Below are positions 1 to 5,022 of a stretch of DNA of 5,073 nucleotides, piece after piece (within the stretch, counting starts at the first letter, position 1; the number at the start of each line of letters is the position of its first letter). Origin of the DNA: JOPF133 sp052144935 (GTDB taxonomy: Bacteria; Acidobacteriota; Terriglobia; Bryobacterales; Bryobacteraceae); the NCBI GenBank assembly GCA_052144935.1, contig JBKQPR010000304.1, positions 1 through 5,073 on the forward strand, in the 5' to 3' direction. Below the pieces are notes generated by a model. It did not search any database and was not told the origin of the DNA. It was given only the letters and a program-made list of their open reading frames with translations. A program made the position numbers and the translations under genes.

Positions 1-254
1 CACCAGCCCGTTTCCATGAACCCCCTTTCAAACCGTACGTGCGGTTTTCCCGCATACGGCTTAACGATGATCTTCTTGATGCGGCGTGCGTGCGCCCCCG
101 CCCCACCCACGATGCGGCCTTTCACCGGGGCGTCACGCCGGTTGTCACTACCTTCGCCGAATCCTGTTGGGCGCGGCCGCACTTGGCGCGCACCGATAGC
201 CGGACCTAAGAGTTGGCGCGCTTTTACTGAGGAGTTGTTGGCCGTTTCCGGCAT
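1..254 (-). pseudogene. Remnant of intron-encoded reverse transcriptase/maturase
   Basis: An ATG at 254-252 lies at the place where bacterial group II introns start their maturase, just after the GTGAGGGC block. The first residues, MPETANNSSVKARQLL, resemble the N-termini of such proteins (MPxxANN...KxRQLQ type). After about 16 codons (to about position 207) the similarity ends. No reverse transcriptase domain (YADD box), maturase domain X or HNH endonuclease follows. The frame nevertheless stays open for 84 codons, straight through domain V and off the left edge, giving a basic, Arg/Gly-rich stretch. I read this as a large internal deletion that removed nearly all of the protein. Expression of the short frame is not supported, and the assignment of the N-terminal residues rests on remembered family resemblance. 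Confidence 0.55.
30..62 (-). ncRNA. Group II intron domain V (catalytic hairpin)
   Basis: On the minus strand this is a 33-nt hairpin with the conserved AGC catalytic triad at 61-59. The lower stem AAGCCGTA (62-55) pairs with TACGGTTT (37-30), including the usual G·U in the triad. The upper stem GCGG (53-50) pairs with CCGC (44-41) around a GAAAA loop, and a short internal bulge sits between the stems. Domain V is the most conserved part of group II introns and coordinates the catalytic magnesium ions. All key positions look intact, so the core of the ribozyme is not obviously dead. The loop is one nucleotide longer than a plain GAAA tetraloop with this stem register. Confidence 0.88.
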
Positions 255-531
255 GCCCTCACGCTTACCTCCCAGCCGACGTGACCAAAGCAGGGTTCCT
301 TCCCTCCAGCGCGTTGTAATGCGCGCCTTCCTCGGTAATACGGACCCCCTCGGACTCCCTCCTGGCTCCGCAGGATTTCAGCCGTCCGGCCTTATACCCA
401 CGGTCTTTGCCTGACCTGGCTGCCAGGGAGGGCCTCTCCTGTTCTGCGTTGCTCTGTCCCAACGTGCCACCGCCTGAGACCCCGAAGAGGTCCAACACCC
501 GTTCCGGGCTAGGATGCTGTCTGTTGCCTTC

Positions 532-548
532 GCCGCGACATGATCGGC
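532..548 (-). other. Putative EBS1 hairpin loop of the intron
   Basis: On the minus strand GCCG (548-545) pairs with CGGC (535-532) and presents a 9-nt loop containing CATGTC (542-537). That hexamer can pair over all six positions, with one G·U, with GGCATG at 772-767, the six exon bases just upstream of the intron's GTGCG start. The position (intron nt about 225-230) and hairpin-loop context fit exon-binding site 1 of domain I. The match was found by eye, so it supports the proposed 5' boundary rather than proving it. I could not place EBS2 convincingly. Confidence 0.5.
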
Positions 549-766
549 TCGGCCCTCTCGAACACCTTTCGGCTGATAATTTGACGAGGCTGCAGCGTTC
601 ACCTATTGTTGCGGCCCGCTGGTTTGCTCCCCTCTTATAGGGCTTTCGACACTCCGCTCGGCCCACGCGGATTCCTCCGCTTGGCTGGAGTCTGCTACCG
701 GGCGCTGCGGCGCTTACCCGGACAGGACTTCCACCTGCTAGAAACAACGCGTCTTTCAGGACGCAC

Positions 767-772
767 CATGCC
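767..772 (-). other. Putative IBS1 in the 5' exon of the intron
   Basis: The last six 5'-exon bases, GGCATG on the minus strand, are complementary to the proposed EBS1 loop at 542-537. They would specify target recognition during splicing or retrohoming. No conserved gene is visible in the exon sequence 773-863, so the intron seems to sit in the intergenic region upstream of the HlyD-type gene, or in something extending left of the window. Confidence 0.45.
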
Positions 773-863
773 TCGATCATAACTCCATTCGAAGGCCGAG
801 GGGAAGAGGATTCTTCACCTAAAGGTGGTGCTTATATCGGGGTGCTACCCTAATTGGCTGAAG

Positions 864-1874
864 ATGCGCGTCAAATGGCTGGCGATGCCGGTGGCGGCGG
901 TGGCTTTGGGGGCGGGAGTCGGGGCGCTCACGGTACATTGGCGCGCTCCGGCGGCAGGTCCGCAAAACCGCCCGGCGGCAGCCGCGATCGCCAATCCGGA
1001 GGTCACGCTGACGGGCAGGATCCGGCCCCAGCAGGTCGTGCGGGTGGCGCCGGCGGTGAGCGGGCCGGTGGAAGCCCTGCTGGTGGAGGTGGGCCAGGAC
1101 GTGTATCAGGGAGAAGTGCTGGCGCGGGTGGGAGCGGCGGGGCTGGAGAGCGTCCGCGATGCCGCGTTGCAGGTGGTGGAGCGAGCACAGGACGATGTGT
1201 CGAAGTCCGAGGCGCAGATCGTATCGGCGCGCCTGGAGGCATCCCGCGCCGACGCCGGGGCCCAGGGCGCGCAGATCGCTCTGGAGCGCGCGCAGAGAGT
1301 TTACGATCGCCAGAAGGTTTTGCACGAGGCGGGCGCCACACCGCGCCTGGTGTATGAGAAGGCCGAGCGGGATTACCAATCCAGCCAGCAGGAATACGGC
1401 GCGGCCGAGAGGGCCGTGCGCGCGGCCGCGGACGCGGTGGAGGCCGCCAACGCGGGACTGGCAAGCGCGAGGAAGGTGTTGGCGGACCGGACGGCGGAGT
1501 CGGAAACGGCGCAACTGGCGTTCGCCGCGGCCGAAGTGCGCTCGCCCGTGGATGGGTTCCTGGCGGCGTCGAACGCCGAGGTGGGCAAAAGCGTGGAGGA
1601 GGGCGGCGCGATGTTCGAAATTGCCACCGGGCCCGGAGGGCACCCCAAAGGCCACCCCGAAGAGTTGGAGGTAGCCGTGGAGGCGCCCCCGGACGTGCTC
1701 AAGCGCATCCGGCCCGGGCAGGCTGCCCTGGTGGTGGTCGCGGACGTGGCCGACTCTGGTTTGGCGGGAGTGGTCCGCGAGATCAAGGACAATCAGGCGA
1801 TTGTGGAGTTCCACAGCACGCTCTCGTCTATCAAACCCGGCATGCAGGCCGGCGTGCGATTGAAGCTAGAATAG
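864..1874 (+). CDS. HlyD/RND-family periplasmic adaptor protein
   Basis: This 336-residue protein is a membrane-fusion (adaptor) subunit that would bridge an inner-membrane ABC or RND exporter to an outer-membrane channel. Residues 1-26 form a single N-terminal membrane anchor with Arg/Lys at positions 2 and 4. Residues 47-92 are the first half of a biotinyl-lipoyl domain (VAPAVSGPVEALLVEVGQDV). Residues 93-221 are an Ala/Glu/Gln/Arg-rich alpha-helical hairpin coiled coil. Residues 224-254 are the second lipoyl half (VRSPVDGFL...VGKSVEEGG), and 266-336 form the beta-barrel (RPGQAALVVV ... KPGMQAGVRLKLE). An in-frame GTG at 825 would add 13 residues (MVLISGCYPNWLK) before the anchor. I prefer ATG 864 because it begins a normal anchor, although neither start has a strong Shine-Dalgarno. 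No transporter or TolC-like gene is present on either side; the next gene is a fumarase. The substrate cannot be inferred. Confidence 0.85.
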   Translation: MRVKWLAMPVAAVALGAGVGALTVHWRAPAAGPQNRPAAAAIANPEVTLTGRIRPQQVVRVAPAVSGPVEALLVEVGQDVYQGEVLARVGAAGLESVRDAALQVVERAQDDVSKSEAQIVSARLEASRADAGAQGAQIALERAQRVYDRQKVLHEAGATPRLVYEKAERDYQSSQQEYGAAERAVRAAADAVEAANAGLASARKVLADRTAESETAQLAFAAAEVRSPVDGFLAASNAEVGKSVEEGGAMFEIATGPGGHPKGHPEELEVAVEAPPDVLKRIRPGQAALVVVADVADSGLAGVVREIKDNQAIVEFHSTLSSIKPGMQAGVRLKLE

Positions 1875-1891
1875 AGGTTTCGGATACGTTT

Positions 1892-3409
1892 ATGGAATTT
1901 CTGTCCGGTAGTCTGCTGGAGCTGATCACTCAGACCTCCACGAATCTTCCGCCCGACGTGCGCGCTGCCATGTCGCTGGCGGCCGGCGCCGAAACACCGG
2001 GGACGCAGTCCTCGCAGGCGCTCGATATCATTCTGTCGAATATCGACATGGCGGTGGACGACGAAGGCCCCATCTGCCAGGACACCGGCATGCCCACGTT
2101 TGTAGTGCACACGCCGGTGGGCGCGAACCAGATCCGATTTCGGGGCGCGATTCTGGAAGCGGTGGCGGAGGCCACGCGGCGCGGCAAGCTGCGGCCCAAC
2201 TCGGTGGATTCGATCACCGGCAAGAACAGCGGCGACAATCTGGGAGAAGAGACTCCGGTGGTGCACTTCGAACAGTGGGAAGAGGACGAGATCGAAGTGA
2301 AGCTGATTTTGAAGGGCGGCGGCTGCGAAAACAAGAACATTCAATACTCCGTGCCGTGCAACCTGGACCACCTGGGCCGCGCCGACCGCAACCTGGAAGG
2401 CGTGCGCAAGTGCATTCTGCACGCCGTGTGGCAGGCGCAGGGACAGGGCTGCGCGCCGGGCGCGTTGGGGGTCTGCATCGGCAGCGACCGCGCGCACGGC
2501 TACGAATTGGCCAAGGCGCAGTTGTTTCGCACGCTGGACGATGTCAATCCGAACCCCAAGCTGGCCGAGCTGGAATCCGAGATTATGGAGGAGGCCAACC
2601 GGCTGGGGGTGGGCGCCATGGGGTTCGGCGGGAAGGCTTCGCTGATCGGATGCAAGATTACAGCGGCCAACCGTCTGCCGGCGAGCTTCTTCGTTTCGGT
2701 GGCCTATGACTGCTGGGCGTTCCGCAGGCTGGGAGTGCGGCTGGACGCGGCCTCGGGTGCGATCACGCGGTGGCTGTATCGCGACCCGGCGCGGACCGTG
2801 GAGCGGATGGCGCGCGGCGAAGGGTTTCCACTGACCGGGCGCGAGGTGGTGCTGACGCCGCCGTTGACCGAACCGCAGATGCGCGCGCTCAAGGTGGGCG
2901 ACGTGGTGCTGCTCGACGGCGAAATGTTCACCGGACGTGACAATGTGCACGCCTGGCTGATGAAGAATCCGCCGCCGGTGGATTTGCACGGCGCGGTGCT
3001 GTACCACTGCGGCCCGGTGATGCTGAAGGAAGGCGAGAGGTGGAGCGTGAAGGCGGCTGGGCCGACCACCAGCATTCGCGAGGAACCGTACCAGGCGGAG
3101 GTGATTCGGAAGTACGGGGTGAGGGCGGTGATCGGCAAAGGTGGCATGGGGCCGAAGACGCTCGCCGCTCTGAACGAGTACGGCGCGGTTTATTTGAACG
3201 GCATCGGCGGCGCGGCGCAATACTACGCGCGGGCCGTGGAGCAAGTGTTGGGCGTGCATCTGCTGGAGTTCGGCGTGCCGGAGGCGATGTGGCATCTGAG
3301 GGTAAAGAACTTCGCGGCGATTGTGACCATGGACGCGCACGGCAATAGCCTGCACGCGGAAGTGGAGCGTGCGTCGGGCGCGGCGCTCGAAGCATTGCAG
3401 AAGGCGTAA
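1892..3409 (+). CDS. Class I [4Fe-4S] fumarate hydratase, single chain
   Basis: This 505-residue enzyme should interconvert fumarate and (S)-malate in the cytosolic TCA cycle. Residues 1-285 match the alpha part: ICQDTG with Cys62, GGGCENKN near 142-149, GCAPGALGVCIGS with Cys187, ELAKAQL, MGFGGKASL near 243-251, and DCWAFRR with Cys274. Cys62, Cys187 and Cys274 are my candidates for the three cluster ligands, by position relative to known members. Residues 315-500 match the beta part: GDVVLLDGEMFTGRD near 336-350, His353, AAGPTTSIRE near 388-397 and GKGGMG near 415-420. Both parts are fused, as in E. coli FumA/FumB, but the chain is shorter than those (about 548 residues). L-tartrate dehydratase and mesaconase share this fold, so substrate is inferred from overall resemblance. 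The gene starts 17 nt after the adaptor's stop. An AGAGG at 1873-1877 is a weak ribosome site at long spacing, so co-transcription is likely. Confidence 0.88.
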   Translation: MEFLSGSLLELITQTSTNLPPDVRAAMSLAAGAETPGTQSSQALDIILSNIDMAVDDEGPICQDTGMPTFVVHTPVGANQIRFRGAILEAVAEATRRGKLRPNSVDSITGKNSGDNLGEETPVVHFEQWEEDEIEVKLILKGGGCENKNIQYSVPCNLDHLGRADRNLEGVRKCILHAVWQAQGQGCAPGALGVCIGSDRAHGYELAKAQLFRTLDDVNPNPKLAELESEIMEEANRLGVGAMGFGGKASLIGCKITAANRLPASFFVSVAYDCWAFRRLGVRLDAASGAITRWLYRDPARTVERMARGEGFPLTGREVVLTPPLTEPQMRALKVGDVVLLDGEMFTGRDNVHAWLMKNPPPVDLHGAVLYHCGPVMLKEGERWSVKAAGPTTSIREEPYQAEVIRKYGVRAVIGKGGMGPKTLAALNEYGAVYLNGIGGAAQYYARAVEQVLGVHLLEFGVPEAMWHLRVKNFAAIVTMDAHGNSLHAEVERASGAALEALQKA

Positions 3410-3424
3410 CCGGATTGCTACACT
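3395..3424 (+). promoter_or_regulatory. Likely sigma-70-type promoter of tRNA-Phe
   Basis: TTGCAG (3395-3400) and TACACT (3419-3424) are separated by 18 nt, and the -10 ends 11 nt before the tRNA. The -35 lies inside the last codons of the fumarase gene. This is a by-eye match to the consensus, in the right place for a separately transcribed tRNA. Readthrough from the fumarase gene could also supply transcript. Confidence 0.45.
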
Positions 3425-3435
3425 GAAACTTCCCC

Positions 3436-3511
3436 GGCCAGGTAGCTCAGCTGGTAGAGCGCAGCCCTGAAAAGGCTGGCGTCGGCGGTTCGATTCCGTC
3501 CCTGGCCACCA
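3436..3511 (+). tRNA. tRNA-Phe (anticodon GAA), CCA encoded
   Basis: The gene folds into a complete cloverleaf. The acceptor stem GGCCAGG (3436-3442) pairs perfectly with CCTGGCC (3501-3507), followed by discriminator A3508 and encoded CCA (3509-3511). The D arm contains AGCTCAGCTGGTAGAGC. The anticodon stem CAGCC/GGCTG (3462-3466/3474-3478) encloses loop CTGAAAA with GAA at 3469-3471, which reads Phe codons. The T arm GGCGG/CCGTC holds loop TTCGATT. The gene is intact even though an integrase-bearing element abuts its 3' end, as expected when integration restores the tRNA. Confidence 0.96.
3484..3511 (+). other. Putative attachment site at the tRNA-Phe 3' end
   Basis: Tyrosine recombinases of integrative elements commonly recombine within the T arm or anticodon arm to the 3' end of a tRNA gene, duplicating that segment at the far end. 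Here the integrase operon begins 66 nt beyond the CCA, so the tRNA 3' part (T arm through CCA) is the natural candidate for one attachment core. The second copy would lie at the far end of the element, outside the window. The exact core limits are a guess, and the anticodon arm could be included. Confidence 0.45.
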
Positions 3512-3517
3512 CATTCT

Positions 3518-3552
3518 AAAGCACTTATCAGCAGCCAGAAACATAGTGTTTT
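3518..3552. repeat. Inverted repeat between tRNA and integrase
   Basis: AAAGCACT (3518-3525) can pair with AGTGTTTT (3545-3552) over 8 bp with one G·U, around a 19-nt loop. It sits between the tRNA 3' end and the end of the converging integrase gene. It might help terminate either transcript, but it is A/T-rich, has a long loop and lacks a following T-run, so I do not call it an intrinsic terminator. Confidence 0.3.
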
Positions 3553-3557
3553 AGTCG

Positions 3558-3576
3558 AGGGAACAATAAGGGAACA
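3558..3576 (+). repeat. Direct repeats AGGGAACA x2, putative recombinase arm sites
   Basis: AGGGAACA occurs at 3558-3565 and 3569-3576, an 11-bp period that places both copies on the same face of the helix. Degenerate inverted copies follow at 3585-3591 (ATTCCCT) and 3597-3603 (GGTTCCC), inside the last codons of the integrase gene. Short repeated sites between the attachment core and int are typical of arm-type binding sites for lambda-like tyrosine integrases. Related GGAACA repeats lie on the other side of the int operon at 5002-5022. Binding is inferred, not shown. Confidence 0.5.
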
Positions 3577-3577
3577 T

Positions 3578-4687
3578 TCAAACAATTCCCTGAGTTGGTT
3601 CCCGCTTCTCTCCTTCCATTAGCCTCCATATCTCGCGCGCCGTGCTACCCGTCCTCGCAATGTGGCTCTTCGCGAGTTTGGCGTAACGCTCCGTCATTTT
3701 GATGTTGGAATGCCCCAGGATTTTAGCGAGTTCGTACAGATCCCCGCCGTTCATCATGTACCAGGAGGCGAACGTGTGCCGTAGGTCGTGGAATCGGAAT
3801 TCTTCGATGCCGGCCAGTTCCAACACCGTCTCGAAGCTCTTGTCCACTCTCTGCCGTTCACGCTTGGCCCCCGGTTCCGGAGGAAAAATCCGCCCTTCAC
3901 CCAAGATCGCCGGGTACCGCCGGAATTCGGTGGCGAGCTCCGGCGGCATGGGCGTGTAGCGGATCTTCCCGCCCTTCAACTTCGCGCGGACCGCGATCAA
4001 CTCCTCCTTGTACAGAAGATCGCTCCACTGCAGGCCGAAGATCTCCGCGATCCGCATGCCGGTTGTCAGCGCAACGAGAACGATCAACCTCAACCGGAAG
4101 AACGTTTGGTTGATGGTCTCGCTGCCTTTCCGGTACATCTTCTCATCAAGCGCCTTTTTCAGATTCTGGATCTCCTCTACTCCCAAGTACCGCTCCCGCC
4201 TGTCATCCGGCCGCTTCACCTCCACCTCATCGGCCGGGTTCTTGTTGATTCCGGTTTCCTTGGACCAGATCGAAGCCGCCTTCCCCATCATGTGATGCAT
4301 GACATTGAAGTGCCGCACCGCTGTGCCCTCCGATAGGCCCTTCTCCGCGGTGAGGTCTTGATACCACCGTTGAATGGCGGCGCCCTCAACCTCCCGCACG
4401 AATAGGCTACCCAACTGTTGGCGGATGCCCTCCAACACACTCCTCTCCCGATCCTCGGATTTTTTCCTGCTGGCGTATTGTTGCCAGTATTGATCAATCA
4501 GCGCAGGCATCGGGAAATTCACCTCCCGCTTGATATCGAGGTGACGGTTTTCGTCACGGGCCGAGAGCCTTTTCCGAAGGATCTTCTTCGCCAACTCGTG
4601 GGAACCATGAACATTCAGGCTTTTGTTCCTACCTCCTTCCCGCCACCGGATCTTGAAAACTCCTTCTTCAACTTTATGAATGGACAC
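3578..4687 (-). CDS. Tyrosine recombinase / integrase of a tRNA-Phe element
   Basis: This 369-residue phage-type integrase would catalyse site-specific insertion and excision of the element. Residues 1-55 look like an N-terminal arm-binding domain (FKIRWREGGRNKSLNVHG). Residues 60-160 form the core-binding (SAM-like) helical domain. The catalytic domain spans about 165-345. All catalytic residues are present: Arg212 in TTGMRIAEIFGLQWSD, Lys241 in KGGKIRYTP (Lys238 is an alternative), His300 and Arg303 in FHDLRHTFAS, His326 in ILGHSN and nucleophile Tyr335 in MTERYAKL. It therefore looks full length and active. The start is GTG at 4687, chosen because AAAGGAG (4702-4696) sits 8 nt upstream. 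It follows the excisionase-type gene by 14 nt and ends next to tRNA-Phe, transcribed towards it. Its composition is visibly less G/C-biased than the fumarase and adaptor genes, consistent with acquisition. Confidence 0.94.
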   Translation of the reverse strand: MSIHKVEEGVFKIRWREGGRNKSLNVHGSHELAKKILRKRLSARDENRHLDIKREVNFPMPALIDQYWQQYASRKKSEDRERSVLEGIRQQLGSLFVREVEGAAIQRWYQDLTAEKGLSEGTAVRHFNVMHHMMGKAASIWSKETGINKNPADEVEVKRPDDRRERYLGVEEIQNLKKALDEKMYRKGSETINQTFFRLRLIVLVALTTGMRIAEIFGLQWSDLLYKEELIAVRAKLKGGKIRYTPMPPELATEFRRYPAILGEGRIFPPEPGAKRERQRVDKSFETVLELAGIEEFRFHDLRHTFASWYMMNGGDLYELAKILGHSNIKMTERYAKLAKSHIARTGSTAREIWRLMEGEKREPTQGIV

Positions 4688-4695
4688 CCTGCGTA

Positions 4696-4702
4696 CTCCT
4701 TT
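4696..4702 (-). promoter_or_regulatory. Ribosome binding site of the integrase
   Basis: AAAGGAG on the minus strand lies 8 nt before the GTG start and overlaps the TGA stop of the upstream HTH gene by one base. It fixes the GTG start and suggests translational coupling of the two genes. Confidence 0.75.
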
Positions 4703-4920
4703 CAGTCGATGGTTTCGATTGTGTGCTGTTCAACAAAGTGCTCCAGCGCCTTCACGTCGAACCGCAACGCACGCCCCACCTTTACGCAAGGAAGCTCCCG
4801 GAGCCGGGCCTTCTTGTAGACCGTGTCCACCTCCAGGCCCAGGTACTGGGCGGCCTCCTTAACATTCAGAAGCCGCTTACCGACGCCACCATTAGACAAC
4901 ATTCCAGGCTTGATCGCCAT
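4702..4920 (-). CDS. Excisionase-type helix-turn-helix DNA-binding protein
   Basis: This is a 72-residue protein with a MerR-like winged-helix of the excisionase (HTH_17) family at residues 17-66: LLNVKEAAQYLGLEVDTVY, then the wing KARLRELPCVKVGRALRFDVKALEHFV. Proteins of this kind act as recombination directionality factors, bending attachment DNA to favour excision, or as small regulators of the int operon. Its position immediately upstream of the integrase with a 14-nt gap supports the excisionase role. An in-frame ATG at 4965 would add 15 residues (MPSADAGCSTKGTST), but ATG 4920 is preferred because a GAAAGG Shine-Dalgarno (4936-4931) precedes it by 10 nt and the longer start has none. 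A pure regulator cannot be excluded. Confidence 0.85.
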   Translation of the reverse strand: MAIKPGMLSNGGVGKRLLNVKEAAQYLGLEVDTVYKKARLRELPCVKVGRALRFDVKALEHFVEQHTIETID

Positions 4921-4926
4921 CGTAGA

Positions 4927-4941
4927 AGTACCTTTCGTACT
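4927..4941. promoter_or_regulatory. Inverted repeat holding the ribosome site of the excisionase gene
   Basis: AGTAC (4927-4931), CTTTC (4932-4936) and GTACT (4937-4941) form a perfect 5-bp inverted repeat with a 5-nt loop; flanking bases extend it imperfectly. On the minus strand the loop is GAAAG, the core of the Shine-Dalgarno for the gene starting at 4920. It could be a binding site for a regulator, possibly the encoded HTH protein, or a small hairpin that modulates initiation. It is short enough to be chance. Confidence 0.4.
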
Positions 4942-5001
4942 ACAGCCAGCGTCGGCGCTTGGCAAGAGTGGGCCAGTAACGCTCGGATGGATCGACCACT
5001 G

Positions 5002-5022
5002 TTAGGAACAGGATTAGGAACA
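5002..5022 (+). repeat. Direct repeats TTAGGAACA x2 upstream of the excisionase gene
   Basis: TTAGGAACA occurs at 5002-5010 and 5014-5022 with a 12-bp period, about 80 bp upstream of the preferred excisionase start. The shared GGAACA core also occurs in the repeats next to the tRNA (3558-3576), so both flanks of the int operon carry the same short word in tandem at near-helical spacing. That pattern would fit recombinase or excisionase binding sites. A caveat is that a minus-strand open frame crosses this region and would read the repeats as VPNPVPN, so a coding repeat is an alternative. Confidence 0.45.

Larger units (their letters stand above)
1..766 (-). mobile_element. Group II intron, ORF-deleted, 3' end outside window
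   Basis: Read on the minus strand, the element starts with GTGCG at 766-762, the usual 5' boundary of group II introns. A first hairpin (GCGTC/GACGC) follows, then the hairpin around CAGGTGGAAGTCCTG that typifies the start of domain I in bacterial introns. A region resembling domains II-III follows, with CTGAAATCC, GGGAGTCCGAGGGGG and GGAAGGAACCCT blocks, then a GTGAGGGCATGCC motif just before the usual ORF start (intron nt about 513). Domain V is at 62-30. Intact bacterial introns carry a maturase ORF of well over 1 kb in domain IV; here only about 190 nt separate the ORF start from domain V, so the maturase is gone. The remaining 29 bases belong to the domain V/VI junction and domain VI, and the 3' splice site lies beyond position 1. 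The open frames in this region are structured RNA, not genes. Family is confident; exact class is not assigned. Confidence 0.85.

Noticed and set aside
265..780. 171-codon minus-strand frame and overlapping plus-strand frames in the intron
   Set aside because: The region matches structured group II intron RNA (domains I-III). Such frames are often annotated as hypothetical proteins but have no protein-like pattern.
816..827. CACCT/AGGTG inverted repeat upstream of the adaptor
   Set aside because: The arms are separated by only two bases, too tight for a stable hairpin, and there is no T-run. It is not a terminator.
811..838. Possible TATATC -10 element upstream of the adaptor
   Set aside because: There is no acceptable -35 at the right distance (TTCTTC matches poorly), so it is not listed as a feature.
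819..1814. 331-codon minus-strand frame opposite the adaptor gene
   Set aside because: Composition is Arg/His/Leu-rich with no domain, and it mirrors the GC-biased third positions of the real gene.
1793..3544. Long minus-strand open frame (583 codons) antisense to the fumarase and tRNA
   Set aside because: The plus strand encodes a clear fumarase over the same bases. The frame's first residues (GTESNRRRQPFQG) are simply the tRNA gene read backwards, a well-known source of spurious proteins. High GC content explains the missing stops.
3788..4336. Plus-strand frames opposite the integrase
   Set aside because: They are antisense to a complete tyrosine recombinase with all catalytic residues and show no recognisable domain.
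4937..4965. Promoter-like TTGCCA-N17-TAGTAC on the minus strand before the excisionase gene
   Set aside because: The predicted transcript would start near 4930, downstream of the Shine-Dalgarno at 4936-4931, so it could not serve the preferred start. The -10 is also poor.
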